Below are positions 22,679-32,675 of a stretch of 33,389 bases of DNA, one piece after another (the stretch's first letter is position 1; every line of letters starts with the position of its first letter). The notes under the pieces are model-generated. The model was given only the letters and a program-made list of their open reading frames with translations. It had not been told where the DNA came from and ran no database searches. Source of the DNA: Clostridia bacterium (GTDB lineage: Bacteria > Bacillota > Sulfobacillia > SLMV01); NCBI GenBank assembly GCA_003566675.1, contig PXCI01000327.1, positions 1 through 33,389 on the forward strand, read 5' to 3'. Made by a program: the position numbers and the translations under genes.

Positions 22679-24973
22679 ATGATCAATAGGGAAGCACACA
22701 GGTACAGTGCCAAGGGAAGCGAAACTGCAGCTGATGGATGGAGGACGGTTTCTGACGGGGTGAGTGCGGCACTTCCGGTCGTGGCAGTCCGGGAGTTCAT
22801 TATCTATGGGGCCGTATTTTTGATGGGAGTTTTCGTTGGACGAGCCCAGATTCTCAATCTGCTGGCTCCTTTCGGTATTCCCTATGTCTTGGCCTCCCTT
22901 AGGTGGAGGCGCCGTACGGCTTTGTTTTCTTTGGTTGGAGTCACGGTGGGCCGGGGCTGGCTCCTGGGTTATGGTGCCGCTGTCCCCGAGGCCTTGATGT
23001 TGGCGGCTTTCTGGTTTAGCGCCGAGATGATCTTTGGCAGCGAGCGCGGTGAGGAGATGCCCCGGGGGCTTCTGGGTGTGGCTGTTGGAGCCTCCGCCCT
23101 TTTCAGGGGAGCGTCACGTCTCTGGATGGGAGCCACTCTATACAACCTCTTTCTTTTACTCTTTGAACTGTTGATGGTTGCGTCTTCGGTCGCGGTTTTT
23201 CACCGGGCACTCCCGCTGATTCTCTCTGCTGAGAAGCGCATTGAGAAGATGAACTTCGGCTCCATTCTGGGCGTGGGAATTTTCGGTGGAGTCTTGCTTC
23301 TTGGGACTGCTGGGTTATGGATCGGTGACCTCAGAGTGATCTGGGTAGCTGCAATCCTGGTGGTGATGTCCTTTGCTGGCAGGGGACTCTCAGGTGGGAT
23401 TGCTGCGGGGACGGCGGTTGGGCTGATTCTTGGTTTTGCTCTGCATCTCGACCTCGCCCTTTGGCTTGCGCTGATCTCTGCCGGGGCAGTAGCTGGGGCT
23501 GCGGCCAGGTGGGGCAGGGCCGGGGTTGTGGGGGGGTTCATCGGCTGTGTGCTGTTAGTATCATGGCTCTCGAGTGCGGGATCCGTTCCCTCGCCGTGGG
23601 AGATGCTGGTCGCCGTGGGACTGTACTTACTGAGCCCACTGGGATTCTACTATGGGGCTCGTCGCGAGGTGGCGGCGACCCGGGCGGGCAAACCGTGGTT
23701 TGCCGATGATGATGAGACATCAACAGCTCGTTTCTCTGATTCTGCGGGAGCCAGGGCCGCGCAGGAATCGATTTCATCCCTGTTTGCCAGTGTTCGGATC
23801 CGCGGTCGGTCGCGCAGTGGCACAGAGATGTCGACACGCATGCGTTCTTTTGCCAGGGTGTTCAGGCGACTCGCCGATTCCTTTGCCGAAGTGACCGAAT
23901 CGGAGCAGCCGTCCTTCACTGCTCAGGAACGGGAGGCAGACATTATCGAACGGGTGGGAGCGCAGGTGTGCAGGGAGTGTGACCGTTATTCCGAGTGCTG
24001 GCAGGAGCGGTTCATGACTACGTATCATACTCTCTCCGGGGTTCTCGCCACCTTTGAGATTGACGATCAACGGAGCATTGATGCTCGGATCAGGGAGCTG
24101 CAAAATCATTGCAGGGCCAACTTCCGTCCCGTGTTGGAGACAATGCAGTCCAGCTGGAGTTTGCAGCGCATGGGGATGAGCTGGTCTTCGCAGTTTGCCG
24201 AAACCCGTGATCTGGCTGCGTTTCAGTTCAGAGGGATTGCGGATATGATGGACGACTTCGCCCGGGGTGTGGCCTCCGGCGCGGGACCCAGGCAGTCTTC
24301 GAGAAGGTGTCGATTGCGCTACGATGCTGGAGTTGCGGCGATCGCCCAGGGCGGGCAGCAGCCAAGTGGGGACAGTCACCTGGTTCGAAAACTGCGTGCC
24401 CGGGATCTGGTCGTCTTGTTGAGCGACGGAATGGGCGCAGGGGACCGGGCCAGACAGGAGAGTAGCGCGGCTGTTTCACTTCTGGAGGAACTGCTGGAGC
24501 TTGGCTTGGACAGGGATTCGGCCCTGCGTACCGTCAACTCGGTCCTGGTGCTGCGCTCTACAGAGGAGATCTTTGCCACGGTGGACATGCTATCGGTGGA
24601 CCTGGTGACAGGTCGAGCGGAGTTTACCAAGATCGGCGCAGCGCCGACCTTCATCATGCGAGGCAGGGAGGTTTTCTGCATACCGTCCCAGGTAATCCCG
24701 ATCGGGATCCTCAACGAAGTGGCACCGGAATCCACCCAGCGGGCAGTTGAACCAGGCGACACGGTGGTGATGATGACCGACGGGGTCATGGAGGCCCTGG
24801 GGCATCTGACCGAGAGCCAGAAAAGAAACTGGGTTGCGCGCTTTCTCCAATCCAGCCGCCACAACTGTGCAGAGGATCTGGCCAGTGCCCTGGTCGCCCA
24901 GGCTGCTTCACTCAGCGGTGAGGGCCCGCTTGATGACATCAGCGTGGTGGTGATCGAGTTCTCCGAACGCTGA
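22679..24973 (+). CDS. spoIIE: Stage II sporulation protein E, membrane-bound PP2C phosphatase
   Basis: Encodes 764 residues. SpoIIE dephosphorylates SpoIIAA, which frees sigmaF in the forespore, and also binds FtsZ at the polar septum. Residues about 40-330 hold around ten hydrophobic membrane segments. The middle region carries the conserved VCRECDRYSECWQERF (about 430-445). The C-terminal PP2C domain has metal-binding Asp583 in LLSDGMGAGD, Asp701 in MMTDGVMEALG and Asp752/753 in LDDISVVVIEF. Start ATG 22679 follows GGGGGGTGTCAGGGGG. The gene marks the organism as a spore former. Upstream lies a promoter-like pair with 21-bp spacing. Confidence 0.96.
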   Translation: MINREAHRYSAKGSETAADGWRTVSDGVSAALPVVAVREFIIYGAVFLMGVFVGRAQILNLLAPFGIPYVLASLRWRRRTALFSLVGVTVGRGWLLGYGAAVPEALMLAAFWFSAEMIFGSERGEEMPRGLLGVAVGASALFRGASRLWMGATLYNLFLLLFELLMVASSVAVFHRALPLILSAEKRIEKMNFGSILGVGIFGGVLLLGTAGLWIGDLRVIWVAAILVVMSFAGRGLSGGIAAGTAVGLILGFALHLDLALWLALISAGAVAGAAARWGRAGVVGGFIGCVLLVSWLSSAGSVPSPWEMLVAVGLYLLSPLGFYYGARREVAATRAGKPWFADDDETSTARFSDSAGARAAQESISSLFASVRIRGRSRSGTEMSTRMRSFARVFRRLADSFAEVTESEQPSFTAQEREADIIERVGAQVCRECDRYSECWQERFMTTYHTLSGVLATFEIDDQRSIDARIRELQNHCRANFRPVLETMQSSWSLQRMGMSWSSQFAETRDLAAFQFRGIADMMDDFARGVASGAGPRQSSRRCRLRYDAGVAAIAQGGQQPSGDSHLVRKLRARDLVVLLSDGMGAGDRARQESSAAVSLLEELLELGLDRDSALRTVNSVLVLRSTEEIFATVDMLSVDLVTGRAEFTKIGAAPTFIMRGREVFCIPSQVIPIGILNEVAPESTQRAVEPGDTVVMMTDGVMEALGHLTESQKRNWVARFLQSSRHNCAEDLASALVAQAASLSGEGPLDDISVVVIEFSER

Positions 24974-24981
24974 AATTTTCC

Positions 24982-25030
24982 GAGACCGCAAGGGTTATTT
25001 CAAGACATTCATGACGGTCTCTGTTTGTTC
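24982..25030 (+). terminator. Possible terminator after spoIIE
   Basis: GAGACCG (24982-24988) pairs with CGGTCTC (25015-25021) over a 26-nt loop and is followed by TGTTTGTTC. It begins 9 bases after the spoIIE stop. The long loop makes it uncertain. Confidence 0.4.
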
Positions 25031-25470
25031 CCGCGCTAATTCTCAGCATACCCCCGCATTTGCCCATGTTCAGGGCTCTTAGAAACGGAGCTCCACTGGA
25101 ATCCGGTCTTGTCGACGAGACCGCGCGAAGCATTTATCTGCAATGCCCCAGCCGATGAAAAGTATTCTGAATAGAGCCATTTCGATGAGGTTGGGAGATG
25201 CGATGTGTGATCGCTGGTCTTGGACCACAAAATCCAGAGGAGCAAGAGAGGCGTCAGATTGCAAGGATCCGAATCACGGCTTCATCAACCCTCCGCTGTA
25301 GATGGCCATGCGTCACTGTAGTCCATAACCAGATGGTGTATGTGCTGGTAAGAGGTTGTGCCTGCATATCGTAGGCTTCTCGTGCGACTTGCTCGCTGAT
25401 TCTGCGACCTGCTCTTTTGCTGCAAACGGATATCGCTGTTCATGCGGTGTCACTGATTGGTAGGTTCGGA
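25031..25470. other. Gap between spoIIE and tilS without a recognisable gene
   Basis: No frame gives a plausible protein and no tRNA arms or known RNA motif were recognised. An imperfect direct repeat GCGACTTGCTC / GCGACCTGCTC (25384-25394 and 25404-25414, period 20) lies about 60 bases before the tilS -10 element. Confidence 0.5.
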
Positions 25471-25472
25471 TA

Positions 25473-25481
25473 TGCTATAAT
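25473..25481 (+). promoter_or_regulatory. Extended -10 promoter of tilS
   Basis: TGCTATAAT combines the TGn extension with a perfect TATAAT, 33 bases before the tilS start codon. The -35 position (CTGATT at 17 bp) matches only 3 of 6. Confidence 0.65.
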
Positions 25482-25513
25482 TTGGGCAGAGGCTTCTGAA
25501 AGGGGAATGATTC

Positions 25514-27016
25514 TTGAGCGGTAAGGCCCTGGTGGACAGGGTGAGACAGTTCCTATACGAGGAGTGCCTGGTACCAGGCGGTGCTCATCTCGTAGTTGGC
25601 ATCTCGGGAGGTCCTGACTCTGTCGCCCTGGCACATATGCTGCGGCAGATGGATTTTTCGCTGACTGCAGCCCATGTGAATCACTGTATACGGGGTGCCG
25701 ACTCTGATGCTGACGAGGTGTTTGTGCGGGAGTTGTGCAGAGAATGGAATCTGCCCCTCTTCTATCACAGGTTGTCTGTGGTCCCGGCTTCCGAGGAGGA
25801 AGCACGGGTTGCGAGGCTGGGCTTTCTCAGGGATGTGCGTGATGAGGTCGGTGCCGAGGCTGTGGCCCTGGGACACCACCGGGATGACCAGGCCGAGACT
25901 GTGCTGATGAACCTTGTGCGCGGGGCTGGACCCGCGGGATTGCGCGGTATCCTTCCTCGGCGGGGCGTCTTTGCTCACCCGCTTTTGAGTACATCCCGGG
26001 AAGAGATCCTGAGCTACTGCCGCGCCTGTGGTGTGTCCTACCGCACCGATCGCAGCAATGAGACGATGCAGTACCAGCGAAACCGGGTTAGGCTGGAGCT
26101 CATTCCTTACCTTAAGAAGCACTTCAATCCTGCGGTGGACCAGGCCCTTGCCCAGACAGCGGAGATTGTGCGGCGAGAGGAACAGTTTGCTGCCAGGGAG
26201 ACAGGTAGGGCATTTCGATCGCTGGCCCGGCTCCAGGGTTTCTCCCCGGACCGTTGTCCAACGATTGAGTTTCCTCATCGGGCTTTTGCTACCCTTCCCC
26301 GGGCACTTCAACGGCGCCTGATCCGGCTCGCCCATCAGCTCATCGCCGCGAGCCGGGATGAGCTCAGCTTCAATGCGGTGGAGGATCTGTTGGAACTGAT
26401 TCATGGGGCTTCTGCAGGAAAGAGATTGGAACTTCCCGGCGGGGTGGTGCTTCACAAGGGTTACGGACAGTTCATCATGGGTGACGAGGAGGCCGTGCTG
26501 GGCCGATGGGAGGGCCTTGTGCCCGCGGTGCTTCCAGTCCCCGGAAGGTTGATCCTCCGAAGGGGGAAGATGATAGGCTGTCGACTTATGACTTCCCTGC
26601 AGACAGAGGCGTTCAAGTGCAGTCTGAAGGGCGGGAGGATGCCCTCGCTTGTTAGCCATGCCTTCATCGATTATAATAAGGTGGACTTGCCCTTGAGAGT
26701 CCGCTCGTGGCGTTCAGGTGACCGCATGCGGCCCTTGGGTCTGGGAGGGCAGAAGAAGCTACAGGATCTATTTGTTGATGAGAAGATCCCTCGTTTGACA
26801 CGAGATCATATACCATTAATAGTGTCTAACGACAAGGTTGTGTGGGTAGCAGGTCTGAGAATTGACAACGACTACCGAGTTGATGGTGAGACCCAACGGA
26901 TCTTACATGTGTGGATTGACCACAGTGACCTGGCCGAGATCCCGGTGGAGAGTGATGTCGGCCATGTTTTGTTTGTAGAGGGGGACGAGAATGAGATGGA
27001 CCCGGATTTTCCATAG
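25514..27016 (+). CDS. tilS: tRNA(Ile)-lysidine synthetase
   Basis: Encodes 500 residues from TTG 25514, behind AAAGGGGAATGATTC. TilS attaches lysine to C34 of the CAU-anticodon tRNA-Ile so that it reads AUA; it is essential in most bacteria. The ATP-binding P-loop [10 protein letters not shown] is at 31-40, followed by HVNHCIRG and [19 protein letters not shown]. The C-terminal third has the TilS C-terminal domain ([28 protein letters not shown]). The 3' end overlaps the ftsH start by 26 bases, so the two are translationally coupled. In many Bacillota hpt (hypoxanthine phosphoribosyltransferase) sits between them; here it is absent. Confidence 0.96.
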   Translation: MSGKALVDRVRQFLYEECLVPGGAHLVVGISGGPDSVALAHMLRQMDFSLTAAHVNHCIRGADSDADEVFVRELCREWNLPLFYHRLSVVPASEEEARVARLGFLRDVRDEVGAEAVALGHHRDDQAETVLMNLVRGAGPAGLRGILPRRGVFAHPLLSTSREEILSYCRACGVSYRTDRSNETMQYQRNRVRLELIPYLKKHFNPAVDQALAQTAEIVRREEQFAARETGRAFRSLARLQGFSPDRCPTIEFPHRAFATLPRALQRRLIRLAHQLIAASRDELSFNAVEDLLELIHGASAGKRLELPGGVVLHKGYGQFIMGDEEAVLGRWEGLVPAVLPVPGRLILRRGKMIGCRLMTSLQTEAFKCSLKGGRMPSLVSHAFIDYNKVDLPLRVRSWRSGDRMRPLGLGGQKKLQDLFVDEKIPRLTRDHIPLIVSNDKVVWVAGLRIDNDYRVDGETQRILHVWIDHSDLAEIPVESDVGHVLFVEGDENEMDPDFP

Positions 27017-28976
27017 CGTGGCATTCTACCTGGTACTTCTTTTCCTAGTGCTGACCGTGGTCCAGTACCTTGCCGGGCAGGCAGAGGCCCCGGCGGAGTA
27101 TTCCTATTCCCAGTTTGTGGGCATGGTGGAGTCGGATCGAGTGGCACAGGTGGACATATCCTACCACGCTGCAGGTACGGGGCGGGCCACGGGATCCCTT
27201 AAGGATGGTAGCCAATTTGTCACCACGGTACCTACGAATGATCCCCTGCTCCTGGATTTGCTCAGAAGGCACGAGGTTAATCATGAGATCCATGAACCGG
27301 AGACCCCCGCATGGTGGATGGCGCTTCTGACCAGCTTTCTGCCGATTCTACTGATAATCGGCGCTTTCTTCTTCATCATGCAGCAGGGCCAGGGTGGAGG
27401 TAACCGCGTGATGCAGTTTGGGCGCAGCAAGGCCCAGGTTCATGCTCCTGAGCATGCCCCCAATGTTACGTTTGATGATGTGGCGGGGATTGACGAAGTC
27501 AGGACCGAGCTTGAAGAGGTCACGGATTTCCTCCAGAACCCTCGTAAATACATCACAATTGGTGCGCGCATACCCAAGGGTGTGCTTCTCGTCGGTCCTC
27601 CAGGTACGGGTAAGACATTGGTGGCAAGGGCAGTCGCCGGGGAGGCTGGCGTGCCCTTTTTCAGCATAAGCGGCTCCGACTTCGTCGAGATGTTTGTCGG
27701 TGTCGGTGCCTCCCGCGTGAGAGATCTCTTTGAACAGGCCAAGAAGTCAGCTCCTGCCATCGTGTTCATCGATGAGATCGATGCAGTTGGTCGACAGCGC
27801 GGAGCGGGCTATGGAGGAGGTCATGATGAGAGGGAACAGACATTGAACCAGTTGCTGGTGGAGATGGACGGGTTCGGTGTCAACGAAGGAGTCATCATCA
27901 TGGCCGCAACAAACCGTCCCGATGTCCTGGATCCGGCCCTTCTACGTCCGGGGCGTTTTGATCGTCAGCTGACCATATTCCGTCCTGATGTTGACGGACG
28001 CAGGCAGATCTTTGATATACACCTGAGAGGTAAGCCCCTGGCCGAGGGTGTTGATCCCCAAATTCTCGCCCGAAGGACGCCCGGTTTCACTGGGGCTGAC
28101 ATCGAGAATGTGGTAAATGAGGCGGCCCTTCTTGCTGCTAGAAAAGATAAGTCTGAGGTAGACATGGTTGACTTCGAAGAAGCAATTGATCGCATCATGG
28201 CCGGCGGGCCTGAGAAACGAAGCCAGGTTATTAGCGAAAAGGAGAAGAAGATCGTGGCCTATCACGAGGCAGGCCACGCCCTGGCTGCCGATCGTCTTCC
28301 TAACACGGATCCGATTCACAAGATTTCCATCATACCTCGGGGTGGGGCTCTGGGTTATGTTCTGCAGATGCCCCTGGAGGATCGCTATCTTGTCACCAAG
28401 AGTGAGATCTTGGACCGGGTCACCATGGCCCTGGCGGGGCGTGCTGCTGAGGTCTTGGTATTTGATGAGATCAGCACTGGGGCGCAGGATGACCTGGAGA
28501 AGTCCACCACAATGGTGCGCAAGATGATCACCGAGTACGGGATGTCCGAGGAGCTTGGACCCCTTACCTATGGAGACAAGATGGATAATCCGTTCCTGGG
28601 ACGCGATCTCACCCGGGGTCGAAATTACAGTGAAGAGGTGGCCGCTGCCATTGACCGGGAGATTAAGAAAATCGTCGCAGATTCCTATGAAAAGGCACGC
28701 AACCTCCTCGTTGAACACCGTGAGGCCTTCGAGAGATTGGCCAAGGTTCTTCTCGAGAAGGAGACCATTGAGGGCGATGATGTAAGGAGCATAATCAAGG
28801 CCGTGGAAACGGACGATGAGGCACCAGAAGATGCCGCGGCGGCGAATGAGGAGGATGCCGTGGATGGTCAGGGGCAGGCCGGTAGAGCCGTGTCCAGTGC
28901 TAGTCAGATTAACGGGGGTTGCTTCCGCAGGTTGCGCTGCATGAGCGATTTGGCTCCTCGCGGGTGCGAGATCTGA
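26991..28976 (+). CDS. ftsH: ATP-dependent zinc metalloprotease FtsH
   Basis: Encodes 661 residues from ATG 26991, inside the end of tilS, with GGGGGACGAG as SD. FtsH is a membrane hexamer that unfolds and degrades membrane and regulatory proteins. Two membrane segments lie at about 9-28 and 109-131. The AAA module has Walker [10 protein letters not shown] (201-209), Walker B IVFIDEID (257-264) and the second region of homology [19 protein letters not shown]. The protease site is HEAGH (425-429), with a downstream [11 protein letters not shown] supplying the third zinc ligand. The last 60 residues are acidic and then end in a Cys- and Arg-containing tail ([20 protein letters not shown]) not typical of the family, possibly a diverged or extended C-terminus. 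Confidence 0.97.
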   Translation: MRWTRIFHSVAFYLVLLFLVLTVVQYLAGQAEAPAEYSYSQFVGMVESDRVAQVDISYHAAGTGRATGSLKDGSQFVTTVPTNDPLLLDLLRRHEVNHEIHEPETPAWWMALLTSFLPILLIIGAFFFIMQQGQGGGNRVMQFGRSKAQVHAPEHAPNVTFDDVAGIDEVRTELEEVTDFLQNPRKYITIGARIPKGVLLVGPPGTGKTLVARAVAGEAGVPFFSISGSDFVEMFVGVGASRVRDLFEQAKKSAPAIVFIDEIDAVGRQRGAGYGGGHDEREQTLNQLLVEMDGFGVNEGVIIMAATNRPDVLDPALLRPGRFDRQLTIFRPDVDGRRQIFDIHLRGKPLAEGVDPQILARRTPGFTGADIENVVNEAALLAARKDKSEVDMVDFEEAIDRIMAGGPEKRSQVISEKEKKIVAYHEAGHALAADRLPNTDPIHKISIIPRGGALGYVLQMPLEDRYLVTKSEILDRVTMALAGRAAEVLVFDEISTGAQDDLEKSTTMVRKMITEYGMSEELGPLTYGDKMDNPFLGRDLTRGRNYSEEVAAAIDREIKKIVADSYEKARNLLVEHREAFERLAKVLLEKETIEGDDVRSIIKAVETDDEAPEDAAAANEEDAVDGQGQAGRAVSSASQINGGCFRRLRCMSDLAPRGCEI

Positions 28977-29036
28977 GGCAGATCGTTTGGCGGCTGATGG
29001 TGATGAGTGGCCCCGTACTGTGCGAGGTGAACGGCA

Positions 29037-30458
29037 TTGCGACGGATTGATGTCAGTTATGCGCGGCTGACCTGGCGTCAGTGGTGGGTAAGGTGGTTTG
29101 CTCTAGCTTTGATACCGCCCGAGGTTTCGCGGGTGCTTCGCGATATTGATGCAAATGGGGGCACAGCCTTCATCGTAGGGGGGTGTGTCCGGGATCTTCT
29201 TCTCAAGCGCTCTCCGGGTGACTGGGATGTTGCCACCTCACTGGCACCCGAGCAGATCATCCGAATCTTTCCTCATACCGTGCCCAGCGGGATCGAACAC
29301 GGAACGGTGACGGTCATCAGTGGTGAAAAGGCTGTGGAGGTCACGACCTTTCGCACCGAGGGAGGATACTCGGATCACCGACACCCTGACTGGGTCTGTT
29401 TCGCAAAAAGGCTGGAGGACGACCTGAGCCGACGGGACTTCACGATCAACGCGATGGCCCTGGACCGGTGCGGTAGCCTGGTGGATCCTTTCGATGGTAT
29501 TGGAGACCTTGCTCGCGGAGCGATCCGCACCGTTGGTAGGCCTTGGAAGCGGTTCAGCGAGGATGCGCTGCGCATGGTCCGTGCCGTTCGATTTTCTGCT
29601 CAGCTCGGGTTCGTTATTGATGAATCCGTCATCGAATCTGCGAGGGAAAATGCCCCGCTTCTCAGTGAGGTTTCCGCCGAACGGATCCGGGCAGAACTGG
29701 ACCGCATTTTGCTGTCTCGTGATCCAGCTTACGGGATGCGCCTGCTCCAGGAGACCTGTCTGCTGGAGCACTTCTGGCCTGAACTCACCGAGGGTGTGGG
29801 GCTGGAACAGAATGACCATCATGCCTACACCGTATGGGAGCACTCCCTGTTTGCCCTACAGGGGATGGCGGGCCAGAAGGGTGCGGGGTTGACGCTGCGC
29901 CTGGCAGCACTACTGCACGACGTTGCCAAGCCACGATGCATGTCAACGGACGTCCAGGGAGGACGTCATTTTTATAACCATCACGTCGTTGGTGCTGCTG
30001 TCGCCCGCAGAATGCTACAGCGATTGCGTTACGATAACAGGACCGTTGATACCGTCACTCATCTTGTACGCCATCACATGGCCCTTCACCACTATCCCGA
30101 TATGAAGGACTCCGCCATCCGTCGCCTGATTAACCGTGTGGGTGTACAGAATATGGATGACCTGATCAAGCTTAGAATTGCCGACCGGGAAGGTTCGGGG
30201 ACCAAGCATACGCCCCTGTCCCGGGGTACGATTCACCTTCTCAGGAGGATCGAGAAGGTGTTGGAGGAGGATTCAGCCTTCAGCCTTGCAGATTTGGCCG
30301 TGGATGGCAATGATGTGATGCGGGTGGCTGAGATCGGACCCAGCCCAGTCGTGGGTGAAATCTTGAACCATCTTTTGGATGATGTCCTTGAAGACCCTGC
30401 TTTAAACACGAGACCCGCCCTCGAGGAGCGTATCAAGGAGCTCATCAAGGACGGGTAG
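29037..30458 (+). CDS. cca: tRNA nucleotidyltransferase (CCA-adding type) with HD domain
   Basis: Encodes up to 473 residues from TTG 29037 (SD GAGGTGA); TTG 29109 behind AAGGTGG is an alternative that removes a Trp-rich lead. It belongs to class II polymerase beta-like enzymes that add or repair the 3' CCA end of tRNAs. Seen are FIVGGCVRDLLL (45-56), the metal-binding DWD (62-64), RRDFTINAMA (132-141) and EDALRMVRAVRFSAQLGF (175-192), which includes the templating region. The HD phosphohydrolase domain has AALLHDVAKP with H294 and D295. Some bacteria split this work between A-adding and CC-adding enzymes, so poly(A) or A-adding activity cannot be excluded. It ends 13 bases from the convergent deaminase gene. 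Confidence 0.9.
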   Translation: MRRIDVSYARLTWRQWWVRWFALALIPPEVSRVLRDIDANGGTAFIVGGCVRDLLLKRSPGDWDVATSLAPEQIIRIFPHTVPSGIEHGTVTVISGEKAVEVTTFRTEGGYSDHRHPDWVCFAKRLEDDLSRRDFTINAMALDRCGSLVDPFDGIGDLARGAIRTVGRPWKRFSEDALRMVRAVRFSAQLGFVIDESVIESARENAPLLSEVSAERIRAELDRILLSRDPAYGMRLLQETCLLEHFWPELTEGVGLEQNDHHAYTVWEHSLFALQGMAGQKGAGLTLRLAALLHDVAKPRCMSTDVQGGRHFYNHHVVGAAVARRMLQRLRYDNRTVDTVTHLVRHHMALHHYPDMKDSAIRRLINRVGVQNMDDLIKLRIADREGSGTKHTPLSRGTIHLLRRIEKVLEEDSAFSLADLAVDGNDVMRVAEIGPSPVVGEILNHLLDDVLEDPALNTRPALEERIKELIKDG

Positions 30459-30471
30459 CGCACCTGGGAGG

Positions 30472-30915
30472 CTATTTCCCGCGATCCTTCTGGAGTGCGC
30501 GTGATTCTTCGGCCAACAGGCCGCCCTCGACCACGGGAGGGGGAGATTCACCGTAGTCGGGATCGGTGAGCGGATGGGGGTGGGTTCTAAGCGGCGCCTG
30601 GGAGGGAGCACCAAACACGACCCGGGCCAGGCCTGCCCGTCGGATGGCGGCTGAGCACATCAGGCAAGGTTGTCCGTTTGTGTAGAGGATGAGACCTTCA
30701 AGGGAGTTTCTCTTGAGCGACTTCGTGGCCCGTCGTATGGCTTCCATTTCCGCATGCCAGGTGAGGTCATGTTCCGTGACTTCGCGGTTTCTACCCTCGC
30801 TGATCGTGTCGCCCTGATCGCTGATGATCACGGCTCCGAAGGGGTAGTCCCCGGCATCTACCGACTCCTTCGCGAGTTCGATGCAACGCCTCATCATCTT
30901 TTCATCCACATTCAT
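30472..30915 (-). CDS. CMP/dCMP deaminase family nucleoside or base deaminase
   Basis: Encodes 147 residues from ATG 30915, 7 bases after AGGAGG; a GTG just upstream is the alternative. The zinc-binding and catalytic residues are in HAEMEA (H54, E56) and PCLMCSAA (C84, C87), the fold shared by guanine deaminase GuaD, cytosine deaminases and tRNA adenosine deaminase TadA. YPFGAVI at 24-30 is the conserved N-terminal strand. The C-terminus, rich in Pro and ending in EESRALQKDRGK, does not match typical TadA or GuaD tails, so the substrate (guanine, cytosine, adenosine or tRNA) is left open. The gene is convergent with cca. Confidence 0.85.
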   Translation of the reverse strand: MNVDEKMMRRCIELAKESVDAGDYPFGAVIISDQGDTISEGRNREVTEHDLTWHAEMEAIRRATKSLKRNSLEGLILYTNGQPCLMCSAAIRRAGLARVVFGAPSQAPLRTHPHPLTDPDYGESPPPVVEGGLLAEESRALQKDRGK

Positions 30916-31574
30916 CACTTCACCTCCTGGTGATTATCACGCACAGATGCTGATGCTTCGTACGCCAGAAAAATGCCTGGGTGTCAGCCCGAGTAAGCCC
31001 CGCGTTTATGATTGCCCGGTCCGTGAACTTACGTGTTCAAAAAACGGTGTGTCGTTTCCAGGTAACACACAGGCGAGCCTCTACTTCGATGCATCTGTCA
31101 CTGGTTGGCTCAGCCCTATCCAGGCGACCTCTTCCATATACCTTAGTCATTCTTTTCATGGTTCCTCCCCAAATGTGAATTCCACGCTGCTTTTCAGCGT
31201 CCTGCTGCTGTTTGCACAGATACCTGAGAGATGAGGCACAGTAAGGCGGTGTAGCGTGTTATGTCGAGGATCATAAAACACCGGAGGTCATGTGATCACC
31301 GAGCATGGTGACGAGCCTCCGGGGCCATCACGGACTTCATTGAAAGAACCGTGGGGACAGGCAGGTAGATCGGTTGATGAAATTCCTTGTTCTTTCACAG
31401 TGCGTTAGCACACCTCGATGTTAAAAGATGACTGTCTGACTTCGGGTATGGGGCACGCCCATTTTTGAGTGATTCCCTTCAGGCTTTCAGATTCGTCTCA
31501 CATGCTCCAGCTGGCACAGTGAAAACTCGTCCCCATGGGTGGTGGCCTTGACTCTGGGGCCCAGATTCGGAGGC
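30916..31574. other. Sparse region between deaminase and methyltransferase genes
   Basis: No plausible protein was found in any frame. In particular, no signal recognition particle RNA or tRNA, which often lie near deaminase genes in Bacillota, could be recognised. Two hairpins occur: ACGCTG-CTTTT-CAGCGT (31184-31200) and the longer one at 31281-31322, listed separately. Confidence 0.5.
31281..31322 (-). terminator. Two-tier hairpin, possible terminator of the methyltransferase transcript
   Basis: CCGGAGG (31281-31287) pairs with CCTCCGG (31316-31322), with an inner stem TCACC/GGTGA (31296-31300 and 31307-31311). On the minus strand it is followed by TGTTTTATG. It is about 250 bases beyond the methyltransferase stop, so the link is not certain. 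Confidence 0.4.
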
Positions 31575-32573
31575 TTATTTGACAGCGGTAATGTGTGGAT
31601 TTAGCTCCAGCGGACATTCCAAGTTCACAGCAAGTCGGACAGCCGGCCTGATGGTGTCATCAACGTCCGCCATGTTCCGAGGCCGCTTCGCATCCGAAAA
31701 CCACCGATACATCGCGATCGCAGCTCTTTTGCCACTGTGGGTGGGCATCACCTGGTTGAAACCGAGGTCTTTCAGCCAATGGGCCCATGTCTTGCCGGAA
31801 GGATGAATGGTTCGGCTCCTTCTCGTCTTAACTACCATAGGCTCAACCTGTTTGAGCAACGATAAAGTGAGGTGGGAAAATGTGGGGCTGCGGCTCCCCA
31901 GTCTTTCCAGGAGTTCCTGCCGAGGCATGGCCAGAGTGATAGCGTATTGAATCACGTATTCGCAGGGTATATCGCGATCATACAGGAGTATCTTGCAGGT
32001 CTGCTGATCGAGATCCGAAATCCACATGGCTTGCTGCCGCCCTTCTTGATATCGGGCGAGGTCTTCGTAGCAGATTCGCAAACGACCGCCTGGCCGCAGG
32101 ATCCTGTGAAACTCTGCAAGGATACTCCTCGGGTCAGGGGCTTGCTCGACCGACGAAGCAGCCGTGATTCCATCAAAGGAATCGTGAGGGAGGGGGAGGG
32201 CAGCAGCAGCTTCATAGCTGATAAACTCAGCGTTAGTGATGCCCAGACGGCGCGCATTTTCACGGCATACCTGCACTCGCTTCCTGGAAGAATCCAGACC
32301 CACAACTTTGCGGGTGAAGGGAGCGACCAGGAGGGAGGGCCATCCGTCACCAGGGCCGAAGTCCAGGAGGGTTCGATTCTCTCCGCCGGTGGCATCCAGG
32401 AAATCATAAGTGGATCCGCGATCCGCCCAGTGGGACTCCTTGGTGCCGTCAAATGGCTGATAGATTATGGGCAGAGAGTAGCCCGACTGTGAATCCATGT
32501 CGTCATAGATCAACACATCGGTGCTGCAGGGTTGGGGAGTAAGTTGCTGCTCGATCCATCGGAAGACTTCCAA
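31575..32573 (-). CDS. Class I SAM-dependent methyltransferase
   Basis: Encodes about 332 residues from TTG 32573, which follows GAAAGGG at 8 bases. The frame is open to 32675, but a promoter-like TGCTATAAT lies inside that extension, so the start is placed downstream of it. Motif I is LLDFGPGDGWPSLL (about 69-82), followed by VVGLDSSRKRVQVCRENARR with the acidic residue that holds the SAM ribose. Motif post-II is FDGITAASSVEQAPDPRS and motif III ILRPGGRLRICYE, where the usual acidic or aromatic residues are seen. The C-terminal 150 residues are not similar to anything recognised. It stands alone; the substrate is unknown. Confidence 0.8.
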   Translation of the reverse strand: MEVFRWIEQQLTPQPCSTDVLIYDDMDSQSGYSLPIIYQPFDGTKESHWADRGSTYDFLDATGGENRTLLDFGPGDGWPSLLVAPFTRKVVGLDSSRKRVQVCRENARRLGITNAEFISYEAAAALPLPHDSFDGITAASSVEQAPDPRSILAEFHRILRPGGRLRICYEDLARYQEGRQQAMWISDLDQQTCKILLYDRDIPCEYVIQYAITLAMPRQELLERLGSRSPTFSHLTLSLLKQVEPMVVKTRRSRTIHPSGKTWAHWLKDLGFNQVMPTHSGKRAAIAMYRWFSDAKRPRNMADVDDTIRPAVRLAVNLECPLELNPHITAVK

Positions 32574-32654
32574 TCCGGGTACCCTTTCCGATTGCCCTGT
32601 CCGATTGCGAGTAACAATCCGATCGGAGATTCTGACATCAGCTGTTCTCAGGAT

Positions 32655-32663
32655 ATTATAGCA
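32655..32663 (-). promoter_or_regulatory. Extended -10 promoter of the methyltransferase gene
   Basis: On the minus strand TGCTATAAT (32663-32655) is a perfect TGn-extended -10. No good -35 is seen. It is about 80 bases before the proposed TTG start. Confidence 0.55.
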
Positions 32664-32675
32664 GATTCCTCGCAT

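Noticed and set aside
22838-24379. Long antisense open frames within spoIIE and similar antisense frames within the lytic transglycosylase and tilS genes
   Set aside because: They mirror the codon bias of the genes on the other strand and show no family features.
30881-31234. Plus-strand open frame of 117 codons
   Set aside because: Starts antisense to the deaminase gene start, with no similarity and no ribosome binding site; considered non-coding.
31448-31466. Small plus-strand hairpin ATGGG/CCCAT with T5
   Set aside because: Only 5 bp and no plus-strand gene upstream for it to end.
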